Shown piece by piece: positions 16,869 to 25,516 of a stretch of DNA of 64,000 bases. Position 1 is the stretch's first letter, and each line of letters starts with the position of its first letter. The DNA lies in assembly GCF_041912895.1 (NCBI RefSeq), contig NZ_JAYSGI010000001.1, positions 1,054,001-1,118,000 of the forward strand, read 5' to 3'. The DNA comes from Pelagerythrobacter sp041912895 (lineage in GTDB: Bacteria > Pseudomonadota > Alphaproteobacteria > Sphingomonadales > Sphingomonadaceae). A model generated the notes under the pieces. It saw only the letters and a program-made list of their open reading frames with translations, was not told the origin of the DNA and searched no databases. The translations under genes were made by a program, and so were the position numbers.

Positions 16869-18464
16869 TCAGGCGGCGACGGGAGTTTCAGGCGCGGCGT
16901 CGCGCACCCCCTGGTCGACGTGATCGGCGAACGGCGCGAAGTTGTCGATGAAAAGTTGCACCAGTCTGTTCGCGGTGCGGTCGTATTCGTCCTTGTCGGC
17001 CCAGGTCGAACGCGGATCGAGGATCCCGTCGTCGACACCGGGGACGGACACGGGAACCTCGAACCCGAAGTTCGGGTCCTTGCGGAATTCGGCTTCGTTC
17101 AGACTGCCGTCGAGCGCGGCGTTGAGCAGCGCGCGGGTCGCCTTGATCGGCATGCGGCTGCCGGTGCCGTACTTGCCCCCGGTCCAGCCGGTGTTGACCA
17201 GCCAGCACTGGACCTGTCCCTTGGCGATCCGTTCCTTCAGCAGATTGCCGTAGACACTGGGATGGCGCGGCATGAACGGCGCGCCGAAGCAGGTGCTGAA
17301 GGTCGCCTCGGGCTCGGTCACGCCGATCTCGGTGCCGGCGACCTTGGCGGTGTAGCCCGAAAGGAAGTGGTACATCGCCTGATCGGGCGTCAGCCGCGCG
17401 ATCGGAGGCAGCACACCGAAGGCGTCGGCGGTGAGCATGATGACGTTGCTGGGCGGCGGGCCCATGTTTTCGGCCGACGTGTTGGGGATCGAGCTGAGCG
17501 GATAGGCGCCGCGCGTGTTCTCCGCGAGGGAGTTGTCGTCGAGATCGATCTCGCCGCTATCGTCCATCACCACGTTCTCGAGCACGGTGCCTTCCATCTT
17601 CGTGGTCGCGTAGATTTCAGGCTCGGCTTGCGGATCGAGACGGATCATCTTGGCGTAGCAGCCGCCTTCGAAGTTGAAGACCGCGGTGTCCGACCAGCCG
17701 TGCTCGTCGTCGCCGATCAGCGTGCGGCTGGCGTCGGCCGACAGCGTCGTCTTGCCGGTGCCCGAGAGGCCGAAGAACACCGCGCTCTTGCCGTCCTCGC
17801 CGATGTTGGCGCTGCAATGCATCGGCATCACGCCCTTGGGCGGAAGCAGGTAGTTGAGGATGCCGAACACGCTCTTCTTCATCTCGCCGGCGTATTTGGT
17901 GCCGCCGATCAGGATCAGCTTTTCCGACAGGTTGACCGCGATCACAGTCTCGCTGCGGCAGCCGTGGCGCGCGGGATCGGCGCGGAAGCTGGGCAGGTCG
18001 ACGATCGTGTACTCGGGCACGAAGCCTTCGAGTTCCGCCGCCGTGGGCCGCACCAGCAGCGTGCGGATGAACTGGTTGTGCCAGGCGAGTTCGTTCACGA
18101 CGCGCACGTTGGCGCGATATTCGGGTTGCGAGCCGCCGAACAGGTCGGCGACATAGAGCGTGTCCTTGTCCGACAGCGCGGCCATGAAATCCCCCTTGAG
18201 CGCTGCGAAATGTTCGGGCGTCATCGAGGCGTTGTTGTCCCACCACACGGTGTTTTCGGTCTCGGCGTCGCGGACGATGAACTTGTCCTTCGCGCTGCGC
18301 CCCGTGTGCTTGCCCGTCTCCACCACCAGCGGCCCATGCTTGGCGCGGCGGCCCTCGCCGTTCGCCAGCGCGGCTTCGGTCAATTCGGCCGATGACAGGT
18401 TCGCGTGGATCGTGGCGCGGGTTTCGATACCCTGGCTCGAAAGCGGGTAGGACAGCGTGGTCAC
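16869..18464 (-). CDS. pckA: Phosphoenolpyruvate carboxykinase (ATP)
   Basis: Cytosolic gluconeogenic enzyme that turns oxaloacetate and ATP into PEP, CO2 and ADP; 531 residues, the usual length. Visible are the P-loop GLSGTGKTTLSAD, the PCK signature around LIGDDEHGWSD, and the oxaloacetate-binding GRSAKDKFIVRD. The GTG start at 18464 is preceded by AGGAGATTGAA; upstream in-frame codons give a low-complexity extension. It is divergent from chvI, a ChvG/ChvI two-component operon; in other alphaproteobacteria ChvI influences pckA, so shared control of the 199-base intergenic region is plausible. Confidence 0.95.
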   Translation of the reverse strand: MTTLSYPLSSQGIETRATIHANLSSAELTEAALANGEGRRAKHGPLVVETGKHTGRSAKDKFIVRDAETENTVWWDNNASMTPEHFAALKGDFMAALSDKDTLYVADLFGGSQPEYRANVRVVNELAWHNQFIRTLLVRPTAAELEGFVPEYTIVDLPSFRADPARHGCRSETVIAVNLSEKLILIGGTKYAGEMKKSVFGILNYLLPPKGVMPMHCSANIGEDGKSAVFFGLSGTGKTTLSADASRTLIGDDEHGWSDTAVFNFEGGCYAKMIRLDPQAEPEIYATTKMEGTVLENVVMDDSGEIDLDDNSLAENTRGAYPLSSIPNTSAENMGPPPSNVIMLTADAFGVLPPIARLTPDQAMYHFLSGYTAKVAGTEIGVTEPEATFSTCFGAPFMPRHPSVYGNLLKERIAKGQVQCWLVNTGWTGGKYGTGSRMPIKATRALLNAALDGSLNEAEFRKDPNFGFEVPVSVPGVDDGILDPRSTWADKDEYDRTANRLVQLFIDNFAPFADHVDQGVRDAAPETPVAA

Positions 18465-18480
18465 TTCAATCTCCTGATCG

Positions 18481-18510
18481 CGCCGAACGGCCCCGCAAGG
18501 GGCTTCGGCG
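18481..18510. other. Stem-loop in the pckA-chvI intergenic region
   Basis: CGCCGAA-CG-GCCCC-GCAA-GGGGC-TTCGGCG folds into a 12-bp stem with a two-base bulge. On the plus strand the loop is a GNRA tetraloop (GCAA). It lies 16 bases upstream of the pckA start, so it would be in the pckA leader. Function unknown. Confidence 0.4.
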
Positions 18511-18663
18511 ATTCGCTCGCATACGAATGCACGGAATGCATCTGCGCGCATAATCGCGCCGCGCCGCTGCGTCAAACGCTGTCCTGCCGCACCGCGTTGT
18601 CTCGCGCCATGGAACCGTCTAACCCCCTGCGGCAACTTGCAGATGGCTGGCAGCGGAGGCGAC

Positions 18664-19410
18664 ATGGCCGAGACGGAGCGCGGGAACGCGGGCGGCGAAC
18701 AGGTAATCGCGCTGGTCGACGACGACCGCAATATCCTCACCACCGTGTCGATCGCGCTCCAGGCCGAAGGCTACGCCACGCGGCTCTATTCGGATGGCGA
18801 AACGGCGCTGAAGGCGCTGCTGGAAAGCCCGCCCGACCTCGCCGTGTTCGACATCAAAATGCCGCGCATGGACGGGATGGAATTGCTCAACCGGCTCCGC
18901 CGTCATTCGGAATTGCCGGTGATCTTTCTCACCAGCAAGGATGACGAACAGGACGAAGAAGCCGGGCTCGAACTGGGTGCGGACGATTATATCGCCAAGC
19001 CGTTCAGCCTGCGCCTGCTGCTGGCACGCATCCGCGCGATCCTGCGGCGGACCGAATTCCGCAAGGAAGGCGCGGCACGGCCCGCGGCGAACGGCGACGA
19101 GCCGGGCGAGCCGCTGGTGCGCGGACGACTGCTGATGGACCCGGCGCGCCACCATGTGACCTGGGACGGCAAGCAGGTGTCGCTTACGGTGACCGAGTTC
19201 CTGCTGCTCGAAGCGCTCGCCGCGCGTCCCGGCGTCATCAAGTCACGCAACGCCCTGATGGACGCGGCCTATCCCGACGACGTCTTCGTCGACGACCGGA
19301 CGGTCGACAGCCACATCAAGCGCATGCGGCGCAAGTTTCGCGCGATCGATTCCGATTTCATCGCGATCGAGACGCTTTACGGCGCCGGCTACAGCTTCAG
19401 CGATGGCTGA
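18664..19410 (+). CDS. chvI: Response regulator ChvI
   Basis: OmpR-type regulator, 248 residues: receiver domain (about 14-130) with phosphoacceptor Asp63 in VFDIKMPRMDG, and a C-terminal winged helix ending HIKRMRRKFRAID. It pairs with the ChvG kinase encoded next, whose start overlaps it by eight bases. The ChvG/ChvI pair controls envelope, acid and metabolic responses in alphaproteobacteria. The ATG at 18664 follows GGAGG at ideal distance; an ATG at 18637 would add nine residues without such a site. Confidence 0.9.
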   Translation: MAETERGNAGGEQVIALVDDDRNILTTVSIALQAEGYATRLYSDGETALKALLESPPDLAVFDIKMPRMDGMELLNRLRRHSELPVIFLTSKDDEQDEEAGLELGADDYIAKPFSLRLLLARIRAILRRTEFRKEGAARPAANGDEPGEPLVRGRLLMDPARHHVTWDGKQVSLTVTEFLLLEALAARPGVIKSRNALMDAAYPDDVFVDDRTVDSHIKRMRRKFRAIDSDFIAIETLYGAGYSFSDG

Positions 19411-20983
19411 CACGGGTTTTCGCGACCGGCTGGATGCGGGCATCGACCGGCTCAGCTGGTCGCGCCGGGTCTCGCTCACGGTCCGCATCCTCGCGGTCAA
19501 CCTGCTGCCGCTGGCGCTGCTGGGCGGCGGCATCTTCTATCTCGACACCTACCGCAACCAGCTCCTGTCGGAACGCTACAAGCTCGCCCGGATCGAGGCG
19601 CAGATCACCGCCGAGGCGCTCGCCGGGGCCTCGCGCACGCGACAGGAGGCGCTGCTGATCCAGATCGGCAAGGAGCAGAAGATGCGGCTTCGGATGTTCG
19701 ACGCCGAAGGCCTGCTGTGGGCCGACAGCTTCGCTCTCGACGGCCCGGCGTTCGAGTTCGACGACGTCGGCGACGATGCCTTCTCGGTGGAATTCGCGCG
19801 CCTGCTCGACCGCTGGGTCAACACGATCGTCGGCGCGGACCCGATCCCCGACTATATCGAACCCGATCAGCCGATCGCCGATTCGTGGCCCGAACTCGCG
19901 CGCGCCCGCGCCGAAGGTCTGTCGCAGATCCAGTTGCGCGATGCGCCCGACGGCACCCCGGTGATCAACGCCGCCGCGCCGGTCGGTCTCAACGGGGCTA
20001 CGCTGCTGACCACCCGCAACGCGGTGGACATCACCGACAAGGTTCGCGAGGCGCGCTCGACGTTGGGGATGGCGGTGTTCTTCGCGCTGCTCGGTTCGAT
20101 CTTCCTCTCGCTCTATCTCGCCCGCACGATCGTACGGCCGTTGCAGGCGCTGGCGCGCGCGGCGATGCGCGTGCGGCTTGGCCGCGAACGCGAGGTAGAG
20201 GTGCCCCGCCTGCCGCAGCGGCGCGACGAGATCGGCGCGCTTGCCCGCGCGGTCTCCGACATGACCAACGCGCTGCGCCAGCGGATCGACGCGGTCGAAC
20301 ATTTCGCCGCCGACGTCGCGCACGAGATCAAGAACCCGCTCGCTTCCCTGCGCAGCGCGATCGAGTCGCTCGCCCGGGTGGAGGATCCCGAGCTGCGCGC
20401 GCAGCTGATCGACATCGCGGCGCACGACATTCGCCGCATCGACCGGCTGGTGACCGAAATCTCCGACGCCAGCCGGGTCGACGCGGAAATCTCGCGCACG
20501 ACCTTCGAGAATCTCGACCTCGGCGACCTCGCCGCAGCGATCATCACCGCGCGCGACGACCGGTCCGAAAACGATGGCCGTGCGATCGAACTGACCCGCC
20601 CGATGGGCGGCGCGCGGATAATGGGCGTGCCGTTGCGGCTCGAGCGCGTGATCGAGAACCTGCTCGACAACGCGGTCTCGTTTTCACCCGCCGGCGGCCT
20701 GATCGCGGTGGCAATCGCGCACGACGACGACCGCGTGACGCTGTCGGTGTGCGACGAAGGGCCGGGAATTCCGGAGGATGCGCGCGAAAAGGTATTTCAG
20801 CGATTCCATTCCGACCGCCCCGATGCCGAGGCTTTCGGTAATCACAGCGGGCTCGGCCTCGCGATCGCGCGCACGATCGCCGAGGCGCACGACGGCTCGC
20901 TCGAGGCGCGCGAGCGCGAGGATGGCCGCTCGGGCGCATGCATGGTGCTCGCCTTGCCGCCCGCATCGGCCTCGCACCGGTGA
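19403..20983 (+). CDS. chvG: Sensor histidine kinase ChvG
   Basis: Membrane sensor kinase, 526 residues. The first membrane span is at about 25-47, then a periplasmic stimulus-sensing domain to about 220. A second span lies at 222-243, followed by HAMP (243-295), the HisKA helix with catalytic His307 in FAADVAHEIKNPL, and an ATPase domain with NLLDNAVSFSP, DEGPGIP and GLGLAIA. It phosphorylates ChvI. The stop overlaps the GTG start of the HPr-kinase gene, linking the two-component system to the PTS-Ntr genes. Confidence 0.9.
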   Translation: MADTGFRDRLDAGIDRLSWSRRVSLTVRILAVNLLPLALLGGGIFYLDTYRNQLLSERYKLARIEAQITAEALAGASRTRQEALLIQIGKEQKMRLRMFDAEGLLWADSFALDGPAFEFDDVGDDAFSVEFARLLDRWVNTIVGADPIPDYIEPDQPIADSWPELARARAEGLSQIQLRDAPDGTPVINAAAPVGLNGATLLTTRNAVDITDKVREARSTLGMAVFFALLGSIFLSLYLARTIVRPLQALARAAMRVRLGREREVEVPRLPQRRDEIGALARAVSDMTNALRQRIDAVEHFAADVAHEIKNPLASLRSAIESLARVEDPELRAQLIDIAAHDIRRIDRLVTEISDASRVDAEISRTTFENLDLGDLAAAIITARDDRSENDGRAIELTRPMGGARIMGVPLRLERVIENLLDNAVSFSPAGGLIAVAIAHDDDRVTLSVCDEGPGIPEDAREKVFQRFHSDRPDAEAFGNHSGLGLAIARTIAEAHDGSLEAREREDGRSGACMVLALPPASASHR

Positions 20984-21414
20984 CGGTTCGGCAGGCAACT
21001 TGCGTCGCGATCGGCGGCCGGGGGCTGCTGATCGAGGGACCGCCAGGCGCGGGCAAGAGCGGCCTTGCGCTTGCGCTAATCGATCGCGGCGCGATGCTGG
21101 TGGGCGACGACGGCGTGACGCTGGAGGTACGCGACGGGCAGCTCTGGGCACTGCCCCCGCCGAACACCGCGGGCCTCGCCGAAGTGCGCAACATAGGCCT
21201 GCTGCGCTTCCCCGTCGCCGAAGCGCGGGTCGCGCTACGCCTCGTGCTCGATCCCGCCGCGCCGCGCTTTATCGAACACGCCGCCGAGCAGGACATCGCC
21301 GGCGCGCCGATCCCGTGGCTCGCGTTCGATCCGGGCATCGCGCCGGCGGCCTTCCGAGCCGAGCTCGCGCTCGCCGCCCACGGGTTGCCCCTTTCGGGGA
21401 CGGCGACCGCCTGA
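20980..21414 (+). CDS. hprK: HPr kinase/phosphorylase, short alphaproteobacterial form
   Basis: A 144-residue protein equal to the C-terminal catalytic domain of HprK; the N-terminal domain of Firmicute HprK is absent, as is usual in alphaproteobacteria. P-loop GPPGAGKSG begins at residue 20, followed by LVGDDGVTLEV. It should phosphorylate the HPr encoded two genes downstream on serine. The GTG at 20980 overlaps the chvG stop (GTGA). Confidence 0.87.
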   Translation: MTVRQATCVAIGGRGLLIEGPPGAGKSGLALALIDRGAMLVGDDGVTLEVRDGQLWALPPPNTAGLAEVRNIGLLRFPVAEARVALRLVLDPAAPRFIEHAAEQDIAGAPIPWLAFDPGIAPAAFRAELALAAHGLPLSGTATA

Positions 21415-21455
21415 TCCCTTCCCAACCGGCACATGAGCGCGCACACCGGCGCGCC

Positions 21456-22367
21456 ATGGCCGACGATTCGCCCGACCATCGCCAGCACGTCCTGCTCGTC
21501 ACCGGTCTTTCGGGCGCGGGCAAGACCACCGCGTTGCGCGTGCTCGAGGATCTCGGGTGGGAAGCGATCGACAATTTCCCCATCCGTCTGCTCGGCCGAC
21601 TGATCGGCGGCGCGAATCAGGAAGGGCCGCGTCCGCCGCTGGCGATCGGGTTCGATTCGCGCACCCGCGGCTTCGTCCCGCACGAGATCATCGCCAAGGT
21701 GAAGGAACTGGCCCGACGCGACGATCTGGTCGTCACCACGCTGTTCCTCGACTGTGGCAGCGGCGAGCTGGAACGCCGCTACAACGAAACCCGCCGCCGC
21801 CACCCGATGGCGGCCGATCGCCCTGTGCGCACCGGCATCCTGGCCGAGCGCGAACTGCTGGAGCCGCTGCGTCGCTGGGCCGACGCGGTCGTCGACACCA
21901 CCGAATTCTCCAGCAACGACCTGCAACAGGCGGTCCGCGCGCAGTTCGCCGACAGCGCACCGGAGGAAATGGCGGTCATCGTCTCCAGCTTCGGCTTCGC
22001 TCGCGGCACGCCCCCGCTCGCCGATCTCGTATTCGACATGCGCTTCCTCGACAATCCGCACTGGGTGCCGGAATTGCGCGAACAGACCGGGCTCGACGCC
22101 CCGGTGGGCGAGCATATCGAGCGCGATCCGGGCTTCACCCCCGCATTCACGCAGATTCGCGACCTCGTGCTCACCTTGCTCCCGCGCTACGAGGCACAAG
22201 GCAAGAGCTATGTCAGCATCGCCTTCGGGTGCACCGGCGGCCGTCACCGTTCGGTCTACGTCGCGCAGAAGTTCGCAACGGCCTTGCACGAGGCGGGATT
22301 TTCGCCCACGATCATTCACCGCAATCTGGGCTCGCGTGCGGCCGACGAAATCGAAGGCCCGCAATGA
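21456..22367 (+). CDS. rapZ: RNase adapter RapZ
   Basis: A 303-residue P-loop protein of the RapZ/YvcJ family. Walker A GLSGAGKT is at 17-24, with WEAIDNFP and FLDCGSGELERRYNETRRRHP after it. The C-terminal domain carries SYVSIAFGCTGGRHRSVYVA, which contains the conserved GCTGG-HRS motif implicated in RNA or metabolite binding. In enterobacteria RapZ directs decay of the GlmZ sRNA to control glucosamine-6-phosphate synthase. Its place between hprK and the PTS genes is conserved in alphaproteobacteria; the target here is unknown. Confidence 0.92.
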   Translation: MADDSPDHRQHVLLVTGLSGAGKTTALRVLEDLGWEAIDNFPIRLLGRLIGGANQEGPRPPLAIGFDSRTRGFVPHEIIAKVKELARRDDLVVTTLFLDCGSGELERRYNETRRRHPMAADRPVRTGILAERELLEPLRRWADAVVDTTEFSSNDLQQAVRAQFADSAPEEMAVIVSSFGFARGTPPLADLVFDMRFLDNPHWVPELREQTGLDAPVGEHIERDPGFTPAFTQIRDLVLTLLPRYEAQGKSYVSIAFGCTGGRHRSVYVAQKFATALHEAGFSPTIIHRNLGSRAADEIEGPQ

Positions 22368-22443
22368 TGAAACGCCCTCCGCAACGGTCCCTGGCCACGG
22401 TTCGCATGCTCCTTTTCTCGAAATCCGGCAGAAGCCTCCTCGC

Positions 22444-22857
22444 ATGATCGGCATGATCTTGGTCACCCACGGCCGCCTGGCCGAGGAATTCGTTCACGCG
22501 ATGGAGCATGTCGTCGGGGCGCAGGAAGCGATCGCGACCGTATGCATCGGCCCCAACGACGACATGGAGCAGCGGCGCAAGGAAATCGCCCGCGCGATCA
22601 AGCAGGTCGACGACGGCAGCGGCGTGGTCATCCTGACCGACCTGTTCGGCGGCACCCCGTCGAACCTCGCGATCTCGCTCCTCGAGGCCGGCAGGGTCGA
22701 AGTGATCGCGGGCATCAACCTGCCGATGCTGATCCGCCTGTCGGGCGTTCGCAAAAGCGCCGGGGTGGGCGATGCGGTGCGCGCCGCCCGCGATGCCGGG
22801 CAGACCTACATCACCGTCGCGTCCGAGCTGCTCGGCCAGCACGCGAAGGCCTGCTGA
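22444..22857 (+). CDS. PTS mannose-type EIIA protein
   Basis: A 137-residue EIIA(Man)-fold phosphocarrier. His9 in MILVTHGRLAEEF is the phosphorylation site and LTDLFGGTPSNLA is the family signature. No EIIB/C permease is nearby, so a regulatory rather than sugar-transport role is likely, as in other alphaproteobacteria. Its stop overlaps the HPr start by one base (TGATG), the partner that would phosphorylate it. Confidence 0.9.
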   Translation: MIGMILVTHGRLAEEFVHAMEHVVGAQEAIATVCIGPNDDMEQRRKEIARAIKQVDDGSGVVILTDLFGGTPSNLAISLLEAGRVEVIAGINLPMLIRLSGVRKSAGVGDAVRAARDAGQTYITVASELLGQHAKAC

Positions 22858-23129
22858 TGGAGCGGCGCGAAGTCACCATCGTCAACAGCCGCGGCCTCCA
22901 CGCTCGCGCCAGCGCCAAGTTCGTCAACGTCGTCAGCCAGCTCCCGCCCGATATCGAGGTTCGGGTGGCGAAGGATGGGCACGAAGCGGCCGGCGGCTCG
23001 ATCCTCGGCCTAATGATGCTCGGCGCGGCCAAGGGCGATTCGATCGAGGTGATCGTGAAGGGTGATGGCGACGGGCGCGTGCTCGAACAGTTGTGCGCGC
23101 TGGTGGACGACGGCTTCGGCGAAGACTGA
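22857..23129 (+). CDS. ptsH: Phosphocarrier protein HPr
   Basis: A 90-residue HPr. His15 in NSRGLHARASAKF is the PEP-dependent site, and Ser48 in AGGSILGLMML is the regulatory site expected for HprK. It is the hub of the local PTS relay (EI-type protein not in this window). One-base overlaps join it to the EIIA gene upstream and the methyltransferase gene downstream. Confidence 0.94.
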   Translation: MERREVTIVNSRGLHARASAKFVNVVSQLPPDIEVRVAKDGHEAAGGSILGLMMLGAAKGDSIEVIVKGDGDGRVLEQLCALVDDGFGED

Positions 23130-23941
23130 TGCCCCCCGTGTCGCGGCGCCGGATCACGGGCTTTTCCAATCCCACCGTCAAGTTTCTGCGCAGCCTGCGC
23201 GACAAGAAGCATCGCCGCCGCGCGAAGCGGTTCTTGGCGGAGGGACTTCGCCTGCTGACCGAAGCACGCGAATCGGGCCGCCTGCCCGACATGCTGGTGA
23301 TGGCTGAAGGCCGCGAGGCCCATCCGCTGGTCGATGCGCTCGAACGCGATGTGGCCGCGGCCGGCGGCGAGATCGTCGAGACCAGCGCGGAAATCCTCGC
23401 GAAGATCACCGGCAAGGACAATCCGCAGGCGATCGCCGGTGTTTTCGCCGAGTTCGACACCACGCTCGCCGCGCTGGACCGCGATGCCGCGCCGATCTGG
23501 CTGGTCGCGCAGGCGCTGCGCGACCCCGGCAATCTCGGCACGATGCTGCGCACCGGGGATGCGGTCGGCGCGGGCGGGCTGATCCTGATCGACGACTGCG
23601 CCGATCCGTTCGGCGTGGAGGCGGTGCGCGCCAGCATGGGGGCCGTGTTCACGCAAGCGATCGCGCAGGCGCGGTGGGAGGATTTCCTGCCTTGGCTGCG
23701 CGGCGGACCCGGCCAGCTCGTCGCGGCGAGCCTGCGCGATGCCGTGCCCTATCGCGGTGCCGCCTATGCGCGCCCCTGCTTCGTGCTCGTCGGCAACGAA
23801 TCGCGCGGGCTGCCCGAAGCCTACGAAGCGGAATGCGACCTGCGCGTGACGATGCCGATGCGCGGGCGCGCCGACAGCCTCAACGCCGCAGTCGCGGGCG
23901 CGGTGCTGGCATACGAAGTGCTGGCAACGCTCAACGGCTGA
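23129..23941 (+). CDS. SpoU/TrmH-family RNA 2'-O-methyltransferase
   Basis: A 270-residue SPOUT methyltransferase. An N-terminal substrate-binding part (about 1-105) reads NPTVKFLRSLRDKKHRRR and FLAEGLRLL, as in RlmB/TrmH-like enzymes. The knotted catalytic domain carries RDPGNLGTMLRTGDAVGAGG, FVLVGNESRGLP and the SAM-binding MPMRGRADSLNAAVAGAVL. It methylates rRNA or tRNA; the exact target is not readable. The start overlaps the ptsH stop (TGATG). Confidence 0.88.
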   Translation: MPPVSRRRITGFSNPTVKFLRSLRDKKHRRRAKRFLAEGLRLLTEARESGRLPDMLVMAEGREAHPLVDALERDVAAAGGEIVETSAEILAKITGKDNPQAIAGVFAEFDTTLAALDRDAAPIWLVAQALRDPGNLGTMLRTGDAVGAGGLILIDDCADPFGVEAVRASMGAVFTQAIAQARWEDFLPWLRGGPGQLVAASLRDAVPYRGAAYARPCFVLVGNESRGLPEAYEAECDLRVTMPMRGRADSLNAAVAGAVLAYEVLATLNG

Positions 23942-23987
23942 CATCCGTTCAGCGGGCACTCAGCCGCCGCCGCCCACGAGGCGCCGC

Positions 23988-24392
23988 ATGAGAATTGCGC
24001 TGGCCCTGTCGCTCGCACTGCTGACCGCCGCCTGCGTCGCCCATCCCGCGGCGTCCGAGCGGCTGACCGAGAGCCAGTGGCGCTTCGTGACGATCGACGG
24101 CGGCTCGCCAGCCGTGCCCGAGAAGGCCACGCTGACCTTCGCCGAAGATCGCCTGTCGGCGAGCGTGGGGTGCAACGGAATGGGCGGCGACTGGCGGATC
24201 GAGCAGGGGCGGCTCATCGCCGGCCCGCTGATGGGCACCAAGATGTTCTGCGAAGGCCCGGTGTGGGAACAGGAGCAGGCCGTTTCCGCCCTGCTGGTGG
24301 CAGCGCCGAAGCTCGAATGGGATGGCGACCGCCTGTTCCTGAATTCGAGCGGGCACAGCGCGGAACTCGAACGGCTCAGCCCGGAGCCTTAA
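23988..24392 (+). CDS. META-domain (HslJ-like) lipoprotein
   Basis: A 134-residue predicted lipoprotein: signal peptide with lipobox LTAAC (Cys16), then one META domain with WRFVTIDGG, ASVGCNGMGGDW and MGTKMFC, matching HslJ-type domains. Three cysteines remain in the mature chain. Family members are linked to stress or antibiotic tolerance, but the role here is unknown. It is 46 bases after the methyltransferase gene. Confidence 0.82.
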   Translation: MRIALALSLALLTAACVAHPAASERLTESQWRFVTIDGGSPAVPEKATLTFAEDRLSASVGCNGMGGDWRIEQGRLIAGPLMGTKMFCEGPVWEQEQAVSALLVAAPKLEWDGDRLFLNSSGHSAELERLSPEP

Positions 24393-24400
24393 GGAGGCCC

Positions 24401-24766
24401 CTAGTCGCCCACGGCCCGGACCAGCCGCCGCTCCATCGGCGCGAGCACCCCGGCGAGCTCGTGCCCGCGCTTGAGCACCTGGCCGTGTTCGCCGAACAGC
24501 GCCCACATGCCCTGCCGATTGCGCAGCGCGGGGCGTTTCTCGACCCGCGCCTGCGGGCGCTCGGAGGCACGGCGGAAGGCGGCGAAGACCGCCGCATCCC
24601 GCGTGAAGTCCATCGCGTAATCGCGCCATTCGCCCGCCGCGACCATGCGTCCGTAGAGGTCGAGGATGCGTTGCAGTTCGTCGCGCGCGAAGCCGATCTG
24701 GTTCGGCGCGCGGCCCGGAAAAGGGACGATGTTGGGGAACCCGCCGGCCCCCGCACCGCCGCTCAT
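24401..24766 (-). CDS. DUF2794 protein
   Basis: A 121-residue protein. The segment ILDLYGRMVAAGEWRDYAMD and the later RRASERPQARVEKRPALR and LKRGHEL match the alphaproteobacterial DUF2794 family. No signal peptide, membrane span or catalytic motif is visible, and the family has no known function. Its start overlaps the serine acetyltransferase stop by one base. Confidence 0.75.
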   Translation of the reverse strand: MSGGAGAGGFPNIVPFPGRAPNQIGFARDELQRILDLYGRMVAAGEWRDYAMDFTRDAAVFAAFRRASERPQARVEKRPALRNRQGMWALFGEHGQVLKRGHELAGVLAPMERRLVRAVGD

Positions 24767-25473
24767 CAGCTGTCGGTCCCGCTACGCTTGACCGGCTCCA
24801 AGGGAGTCGCTGCGCGCAGTTGCGCTAGCTCGTCGCGCAGCGCGGCGAGCTGCGCTTCGAGCTGCTCGATCCGGCGGCCGCCGCCAGCGGCGATTTCCTC
24901 GCACGGCTCGTCGCACGGCGTACCGTAGGGGATGAACTCGCGCAGCCATTCCTCCGCCGGAACGAGCGTGGAGCGCGCCTTGAGGCCGATCATCGTCGCG
25001 CCGGCGGGCACGTCGTCGGTCACTACCGCGTTCGCCCCGATGCGCGCGCGTTCGCCGAGCACGATCGGCCCGATGATCTGTGCGCCAGAGCCGATGATGA
25101 CCCCGTCGCCTACCGTGGGATGGCGCTTGCCGCCCTGCCCGTTCGTCGGGTTCGTGCCGCCCAGCGTCACGCATTGATAGATCGTCACGTCGTCGCCGAT
25201 CTCGGCGGTTTCGCCGATCACCGTAAAGCCGTGGTCGATGAACAGGTTGCGGCCGATCTTCGCGCCGGGATGGATGTCGATCGCGGTCAGCCAGCGCGAG
25301 AGGTGGTTGACGAACCGGGCGAGGAAGAACAGCCGTGCGTCGAACAGCCAATGCGCGAAACGGTGGAAGCCAAGCGCAAGAACACCCGGATAGAGCAGGA
25401 TCTCCCAGCGCGAGCGCGGCGCCGGATCGCGGGCCCTGATCGAGTCGAGATAGGCGGCGAGGCGTTCGAACAT
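24766..25473 (-). CDS. epsC: Serine O-acetyltransferase, EpsC type
   Basis: Makes O-acetylserine for cysteine synthesis; 235 residues. After a helical N-terminal part shorter than in E. coli CysE comes the left-handed beta-helix with IDIHPGAKIGRNLFIDHG, GETAEIGDDVTIYQ and VTLGGTNPTNGQGGKRHP. A C-terminal extension of about 45 residues contains a short heptad-like helix (IEQLEAQLAALRDELAQL). The start at 25473 (MFERLAAYLDS) fits the family; upstream in-frame codons give non-conserved residues. It links functionally with the sulfate importer at the window start. Confidence 0.88.
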   Translation of the reverse strand: MFERLAAYLDSIRARDPAPRSRWEILLYPGVLALGFHRFAHWLFDARLFFLARFVNHLSRWLTAIDIHPGAKIGRNLFIDHGFTVIGETAEIGDDVTIYQCVTLGGTNPTNGQGGKRHPTVGDGVIIGSGAQIIGPIVLGERARIGANAVVTDDVPAGATMIGLKARSTLVPAEEWLREFIPYGTPCDEPCEEIAAGGGRRIEQLEAQLAALRDELAQLRAATPLEPVKRSGTDS

Positions 25474-25516
25474 CGGCCCGTTTTTCCCACGTGTCGCCCG
25501 GCGAGGCAAGCCGGGC

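Noticed and set aside
20544..22466. Long open frame (640 codons) on the minus strand across chvG, hprK and rapZ
   Set aside because: It is the shadow of well-supported plus-strand genes in GC-rich DNA, is low in complexity and rich in Arg/Ala, and matches no family I recognise.
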